DNA of 9,070 nucleotides from NCBI GenBank assembly GCA_020048295.1, contig JAIFMT010000062.1, forward strand, positions 1 through 9,070. The letters run 5' to 3'. Source of the DNA: Rhodoferax sp. GTDB lineage: Bacteria; Pseudomonadota; Gammaproteobacteria; Burkholderiales; Burkholderiaceae. Under the pieces are notes generated by a model, which was given only the letters and a program-made list of their open reading frames with translations, was not told where the DNA came from and did not search any database. A program made the position numbers and the translations under genes. Positions 4,830 to 9,070 of this stretch are shown piece after piece (the stretch's first letter is position 1; each line of letters opens with the position of its first letter).

Positions 4830-7145
4830 TTAAATCATTGGCCCGTTATCTGAGCCTGTCATCGTTTCAATGCCCTGCTGCATACCTTCGCGCCCAGTTG
4901 CGCTCTCTGGTGGTGCTTGCGGGACCATGGCCGGGTCGATTCCCTGCTCTTGTTGAATCTGAGGCATAGGCGGTGTCACTTGTGACACTTGAGGCTGCGG
5001 AATGTTGGGGTCTTGACCGCCTTGGTCCTTGAATCCAGCGCCAGATGCAATCGTGTCGGCCACAGGCGCAATGGTTGGGTTGAGCGCCACAATCTGCGCC
5101 GCCTGCAATGCGCTGAACATCGACTCAACCCGTTTGAGCATGGCTTCTGTATCGAGTTTTTCCACTTCCTTGCGCAACTTGTCCAGGCTGGCTTGCATCG
5201 TGTCCATTTGCAACTGCTTTTGCGCCTGTGCCTCTTGCTCGCCCTGCGCCATGGCTTGCTGTTCTTCAGGTGTTGGTGCTTTGGTCGGGTCACGCTGTCC
5301 GTTTAGTTTGCGAATGCGGGCTACCCACTCATCCTTGCTCTTGATTTCAGCCGAATCAATAACTAAATCAAGCACATTCATGACCACCTGTGGCGCATAC
5401 GTGGCAATCTTGCCAAGCAGCTCCATCATCTGTTCCATCGCGGCCTGGGCGTAGGTTTCTCGGTAGTCGCGCTCTCCAATGATGTAGTCAGCCTCGTTGC
5501 TGGCAATGTCATTCAGCACAGAGCCATCCTCTTGCGGGTCGTTGACAGTCACCCACTGGATTGGCTGTCCTTCACCAACGATGCGGATAACTTGCTTCTC
5601 GGTCATAAACTGCTCGATGTGACTCAAACGCAAGCGGCCGGCCATTTGTTTAGCCAGTCGCAAGTTATCCGGCAATTCACTTACCACCAGTGAGCCCTGA
5701 TCCTGCTGCAAGCCAATGGCCTTGCCTGAAATGGCGTTTGAGTCACGTCCAAGGTTCGCATCCGTCACGCCGCCCGCGTTGCGCAGCATTTCACGATCAA
5801 ACGCCAGCAATTCAAGGTTCGCCGCCATGTCGGCAGTTGGCTTCTCGAAGCGAACATCGTCAAGGTGTGACACTTCAAGCGCCATATCAGGACGTGCAGC
5901 CTCTTGGCGGGCTAGTTCAATGTCACGAAAAGCGCCCTTCTTGAAAATCATGCGGTTGCTTGATGCCGCATAGATGGCTTTTGACGCACGCTTGTTGATG
6001 TCGTCGTTCAGATCACGCATGCCTCGCATCAGTCCGTAGCAAAGCCCGTCTCGGCCACGCCGATAACCCCAAATCGGCACAAGCAAAAAGTTTTGATGCC
6101 TCAGTGGGCTCTTGCCGTCCCACAATGGAGCCGCTTCTGTGGCGATCATCACGCGCATGCGATGTGTCACCGCTGGATACATCGCCCAACGGTCAGCCTG
6201 AAGTTGCTGATGGCCTGTGTTCTTTGGGTCGAACTCCTTGCCGCGCTGTGGACCGCTGGCAAACACCCGAATAGCCTCTGGCACGCGATACCAGCACTCA
6301 ATCAGGTTCACAGACAAACGCCTACCGCTGTCCTTGACCTCGGAGCCGCCGATATAGGCAGAACGATCACGAAAGCGCCCGGCCAGCAAGTTTCCATTGC
6401 TTAAATCGGTAGATCCAGTCAGGCGTTCACCCAAGTACCACACATCATCGCCATTGGATGCGCCGTGATCGTCAGAAATGCCAGCCTGCTGCACCAAGTG
6501 CTGCCGTGCTTTTGGCAGCAATGCAATCGCATAATCAAGGTCTGTCTGTTTGCGCCGGAACATGTATCGCGCATCTTTCAGGTCAAAGTCACGCGAGCGT
6601 GAGTCCCTGTACACGTTGCGCCAATCTTCAGACCCTGAATAGATCAAGGATGCGCCAGGGTCGGTGTTGATGCCCTCTTCAAGCCATCCCAATCCGCCAA
6701 GCACAGCCTGTTTGTAGGCCTTTGACTCATGCCACTGTGACAGGTTGGCATCGCTGACGTACTTGAACACCTTGCTCTTGATTTCTGCGCTTTGCTGGTC
6801 AGCTTGTTCGCGTGGCAGGATGTGCTCATCCATTCGCATTCGCTTTTGCACACCACACACCCAATCAATGGTCTGGCGTGACTCGTTGAACACCAATGGC
6901 GCTTGCCCACGGTCCATCAGAATCTGTGCATCCTCTTCGCGCCAGTGCAAGTGATCGTAGTAATCGTTGTCGATGGCCATCTGGATGCGCTCTTCACCTT
7001 GCAAGTCACGCTCGTCCTTAAGCGCGGTCATCAGTGTGGCGTGTCGCTTGCTGGTGTCGTCATCCGGCAGCGATTCCGGGTTGATGACTTGACGTTCTGG
7101 AAGTGAGCCAACGTCAACAGGATCGTCGTTTGATGGGCCGAACAT
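4830..7145 (-). CDS. Phage portal protein, P22-like
   Basis: This 771-residue protein forms the dodecameric ring at one vertex through which DNA enters and leaves the head. It starts at ATG 7143-7145, one base overlapping the stop of the upstream gene (TAATG), with GAGGAG 8 nt upstream. Its length is close to P22 portal (725 residues). Recognisable parts are NDYYDHLHWREEDAQILMDRGQAPLVFNE (60-88), GLGWLEEGIN ... SEDWRNVYRDSRSRDFDLKDARYMF (151-196, the 'v-yrDp-sr-x-d-x-x-Da-y' segment), LIECWYRVPE (281-290), FLLVPIWGYRRGRDGLCYGLMRGMRDLNDDINKRASK (353-389), and GRDSNAISGKAIGLQQDQG (466-484). Residues 620-690 are Gln/Glu-rich and probably coiled-coil, matching the barrel helices of P22-type portals; the last 65 residues are Pro/Gln-rich and probably disordered. 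It carries copy 2 of the inverted repeat near its 3' end. Confidence 0.9.
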   Translation of the reverse strand: MFGPSNDDPVDVGSLPERQVINPESLPDDDTSKRHATLMTALKDERDLQGEERIQMAIDNDYYDHLHWREEDAQILMDRGQAPLVFNESRQTIDWVCGVQKRMRMDEHILPREQADQQSAEIKSKVFKYVSDANLSQWHESKAYKQAVLGGLGWLEEGINTDPGASLIYSGSEDWRNVYRDSRSRDFDLKDARYMFRRKQTDLDYAIALLPKARQHLVQQAGISDDHGASNGDDVWYLGERLTGSTDLSNGNLLAGRFRDRSAYIGGSEVKDSGRRLSVNLIECWYRVPEAIRVFASGPQRGKEFDPKNTGHQQLQADRWAMYPAVTHRMRVMIATEAAPLWDGKSPLRHQNFLLVPIWGYRRGRDGLCYGLMRGMRDLNDDINKRASKAIYAASSNRMIFKKGAFRDIELARQEAARPDMALEVSHLDDVRFEKPTADMAANLELLAFDREMLRNAGGVTDANLGRDSNAISGKAIGLQQDQGSLVVSELPDNLRLAKQMAGRLRLSHIEQFMTEKQVIRIVGEGQPIQWVTVNDPQEDGSVLNDIASNEADYIIGERDYRETYAQAAMEQMMELLGKIATYAPQVVMNVLDLVIDSAEIKSKDEWVARIRKLNGQRDPTKAPTPEEQQAMAQGEQEAQAQKQLQMDTMQASLDKLRKEVEKLDTEAMLKRVESMFSALQAAQIVALNPTIAPVADTIASGAGFKDQGGQDPNIPQPQVSQVTPPMPQIQQEQGIDPAMVPQAPPESATGREGMQQGIETMTGSDNGPMI
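4973..4989. repeat. Inverted repeat, copy 2 (inside the portal gene, near its 3' end)
   Basis: GTGTCAC-TT-GTGACAC, with the following T, is identical to 4669-4685. It encodes part of QVSQVT in the portal C-terminal tail, in a different frame from copy 1. The two copies are 304 bp apart and flank the portal/scaffold junction. A related half (TGTGACACTT) is at 5866-5875, also within the portal gene. Confidence 0.6.
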
Positions 7146-7603
7146 TAGATCAACTCCTCATACATAACGCGGCCATTGACCTTGGCTGTTGCTTCAATCC
7201 CAAGATTGGCACGCTTCATGTCAAGATGGCCAGGCTGGTCGCTTGGCATTCGGATCAGGTCAGGCAATCCTTCAATGATGATGTCCACAATCCTGAAGAC
7301 TGTTGACTGATCGGCAAAGAACCCCATGCTTGTCGCTGCATTCATTGCCGCCGTCAGAAGGTAAGGCGTTGGGTTGCCTTTGGTGTCGCCATACTCGTAG
7401 GCGTTGTCCTGCGGTATTGCGTAAGCGCCGCCGTCGAGCTTGGGCACAGTCGGAAACAGCACCATGCAGGCTTGCGGCTCCTTCTTGCCAGCGTGCAGCC
7501 ACTGATAGGACACGCAAATGTCGCCCTTGATGCGCTGCTCCCAAGATCGTTCACCGCCACATTCAACCCAGTTCTGGCCGGTTGCGCCCAATATGCTGCT
7601 CAT
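7145..7603 (-). CDS. Conserved-looking phage protein of unknown function between terminase and portal
   Basis: This 152-residue protein starts at ATG 7601-7603, directly after the terminase stop with no gap, and has GGAGAG about 8 nt upstream inside the terminase gene. Its stop overlaps the portal start by one base, so the three genes appear translationally coupled. No signal peptide, long hydrophobic helix or catalytic motif is evident. The sequence mixes short beta-prone stretches (DICVSYQWLHAGKKEPQACM) with a helical segment (LTAAMNAATSMGFFADQS), and ends GHLDMKRANLGIEATAKVNG then RVMYEELI. Position would allow a role in packaging or as a portal- or head-associated factor, but I recognise no family and assign no function. 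Confidence 0.8.
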   Translation of the reverse strand: MSSILGATGQNWVECGGERSWEQRIKGDICVSYQWLHAGKKEPQACMVLFPTVPKLDGGAYAIPQDNAYEYGDTKGNPTPYLLTAAMNAATSMGFFADQSTVFRIVDIIIEGLPDLIRMPSDQPGHLDMKRANLGIEATAKVNGRVMYEELI

Positions 7604-9061
7604 CTATGACACTCTCCAGTTGCGTTGTGTTTTTGCCTTGCCTTCAATCAGCCTTGGCGCTTGATAACCTTGCGCAAACTGGCGCAGTGCGTCAGCCGCT
7701 TCAGAATGCCCGTCGATCTTGGATGGCGTGTGAATCTTCCAGGCTCCGCGTTGCTTGTCCCACGTCTTTCGGTAGTTGCTCAAGTGCGCAATGCCAAGAG
7801 CGCACTTCTCTTGGTCGAAGAACATCGAGCCGAACTTGTCGCGTGTCTTTTGAATGCCATGAATCACTTCGTCCACGACTGGGACAATCTCCCAGTTGCC
7901 GCCGACGTCCATTTCGCGCAATTCATCCTCTGGCGAGGCCACCTTGTGCCCTTGCTGGCGTTTGTGCGCTGCATCGTGCGGTAGGTAGTGCGTACCCCAA
8001 ACGTAGCCCATGGCCTGCATTTGGCGAACGTAGTAGCTGTAGCTCTCGCCCCAGCCTTCAATGAAGTTGATGAAGCGGTCCTCAAAGCCAATGCGCTGGT
8101 GAAACCAGACTGCTGTGCCGTCGCTGTTGCCAATGTCCCAAAACGTATTCACAGGAATGCCAACAACATGCGGGACATGGCACAAGCGGCCTTCTTTGCG
8201 CATCGCAGCCAGTTGCACTGCGTAATACGTTCCTTCGGTGCTCACCTGAAACGGCTCGGTAATCGTGCTTGGATATTCAGCCCACATCTTCTCGGGGTCG
8301 CCGCCAAACTCGCTGTCTCGCGTGCTGACGTACCAATTGCGCTGCTGCCGGTCCAGCGTTGTGCCTGTTTGATTCTCAACCGTGTCGAAATACTCGCGGT
8401 CGCTACTTGTCAGAATAACGTCTGTCTCAATTCTGTAACCCGGCTCCATCCACCAAAAGTAGGCATGCAGCCTGAAATCCTTCTGCGTCAGCTTCACGCC
8501 AGACTGATCAAGCTCAATGGCCCGTTTGGTTTTTTCGTAGAAGTCTCCTTCAGCACCCTCTGCGGTTGACTCAATGATGCAAACACCATCAAGCGGAACG
8601 GCTGGCAGCGAGCCGGTTGCCACTTCGACCGCCTTGTCTGGGTACTTGGCGCAAATCTTGCCGTACTCAGAAACATGAAGCCGGTTCAGTGTGCCTGACC
8701 GGACGCTTGTCGCCACCCTCACACTGCTGTTGTTGTGCGCAAAAAGAAGCTCAGAGGCGCTATCTCGCGCCAGTGGCATATCAGCACGCATTGCTTCTGG
8801 CAAGCGCTCGTAGGCCAGTTTTACCTTGTCCCTGAAGATGTTTTCAGCAGCGTCTTTGTCTTGGGCAATGATGGCGCAGCGCTGATCGGCATTGAACAGC
8901 GCATGGTCCAGCCAGAGAATTGCAACAAGCGTGGTGAAGCCCAATTGACGGGCCTTGCAAATAATATTTCTGTGCCATAGGCGAGACATCAATCTGCGCT
9001 GGGCTGCATTGGGAATGAATGGGATGACGGTCTGGTCGTCGGCATCCGAATTCTTTGCCAT
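7604..9061 (-). CDS. Terminase large subunit (packaging ATPase/nuclease)
   Basis: The large terminase drives ATP-dependent DNA translocation through the portal and cuts the concatemer. From ATG 9059-9061 it has 485 residues. Visible parts are an adenine/Q-type motif (VIPFIPNAAQRRL, 12-24), a Walker A-like KARQLGFTT (36-44), a Walker B-type strand LHVSEYGK (128-135) with S-E instead of D-E, a coupling-type CIIESTAEG (161-169), and RNase H-fold nuclease residues in FWDIGNSDGTA (D309), HDAA (D363) and HSEAADALR (D457). No good Shine-Dalgarno precedes this ATG, and the frame stays open to the window edge (Y-K-I before M). Family members commonly carry about 20-40 residues before the Q motif, often including 'y-x-I', so the true start is probably upstream and the gene is cut at its N-terminus. 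Translation continues directly into the 152-aa gene. Confidence 0.93.
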   Translation of the reverse strand: MAKNSDADDQTVIPFIPNAAQRRLMSRLWHRNIICKARQLGFTTLVAILWLDHALFNADQRCAIIAQDKDAAENIFRDKVKLAYERLPEAMRADMPLARDSASELLFAHNNSSVRVATSVRSGTLNRLHVSEYGKICAKYPDKAVEVATGSLPAVPLDGVCIIESTAEGAEGDFYEKTKRAIELDQSGVKLTQKDFRLHAYFWWMEPGYRIETDVILTSSDREYFDTVENQTGTTLDRQQRNWYVSTRDSEFGGDPEKMWAEYPSTITEPFQVSTEGTYYAVQLAAMRKEGRLCHVPHVVGIPVNTFWDIGNSDGTAVWFHQRIGFEDRFINFIEGWGESYSYYVRQMQAMGYVWGTHYLPHDAAHKRQQGHKVASPEDELREMDVGGNWEIVPVVDEVIHGIQKTRDKFGSMFFDQEKCALGIAHLSNYRKTWDKQRGAWKIHTPSKIDGHSEAADALRQFAQGYQAPRLIEGKAKTQRNWRVS

Positions 9062-9070
9062 GATCTTGTA

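Noticed and set aside
7582..8569. Long plus-strand open frames (160 and 193 aa) opposite the terminase gene
   Set aside because: They lie wholly antisense to a gene with clear catalytic motifs, lack ribosome sites and recognisable domains, and reflect the codon bias of the true strand.
1..9070. tRNA genes, CRISPR arrays, insertion sequences, integrase or attachment sites
   Set aside because: No cloverleaf, regularly spaced repeats, transposase-like frame or recombinase was seen; coding is almost continuous on the minus strand.

Overview
The window is a stretch of the late (head and DNA-packaging) operon of a tailed bacteriophage or prophage. All genes lie on the minus strand, so transcription runs from position 9070 towards 1. 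The gene order, terminase large subunit - small hypothetical - P22-like portal - acidic scaffold-like protein - CsrA-like regulator - N4-gp56/DUF4043-type major capsid protein - beta-rich protein - small SAP/HeH-like protein - head-tail adaptor - second connector-region protein - start of a tail-side gene, is that of a short-tailed (podovirus-like) phage. There are no RNA genes, integrase, transposase or CRISPR array. The host cannot be named from the sequence. Moderate GC (about half) and a CsrA-family gene point to a Gram-negative, probably proteobacterial, host; this is inference.

Layout in transcription order. 9061-7604: terminase ATPase/nuclease, probably beginning upstream of the window. 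7603-7145: unknown 152-aa protein. 7145-4830: portal. 4808-3927: scaffold-like protein. 3927-3736: 63-aa CsrA-like protein. 3735-3646: 90-nt structured leader. 3645-2521: major capsid protein. 2462-1986: beta-rich probable capsid accessory protein (GTG start). 1965-1936: rho-independent terminator. 1917-1558: 119-aa protein with a SAP/HeH-like C-terminus. 1554-754: putative head-tail adaptor. 757-152: second connector/tail-region protein (GTG start). 144-1: start of a further, much more GC-rich gene. Most neighbours abut or overlap by 1-4 nt, which suggests translational coupling; the real gaps lie around the capsid and capsid-accessory genes, where the likely control elements sit.

The genes form one assembly pathway: terminase pumps DNA through the portal into a shell of capsid protein built on the scaffold, accessory proteins stabilise the shell, and adaptor proteins join it to the tail. 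The most interesting feature is the CsrA-like gene placed directly before the capsid gene. The leader between them carries four GGA triplets and can fold into three hairpins. The last hairpin has GGA at the start of its loop, and its 3' arm contains part of the capsid Shine-Dalgarno sequence, an arrangement resembling CsrA-controlled leaders. A second notable signal is a 17-nt sequence containing an inverted repeat, found identically in the portal and scaffold genes but read in different frames.
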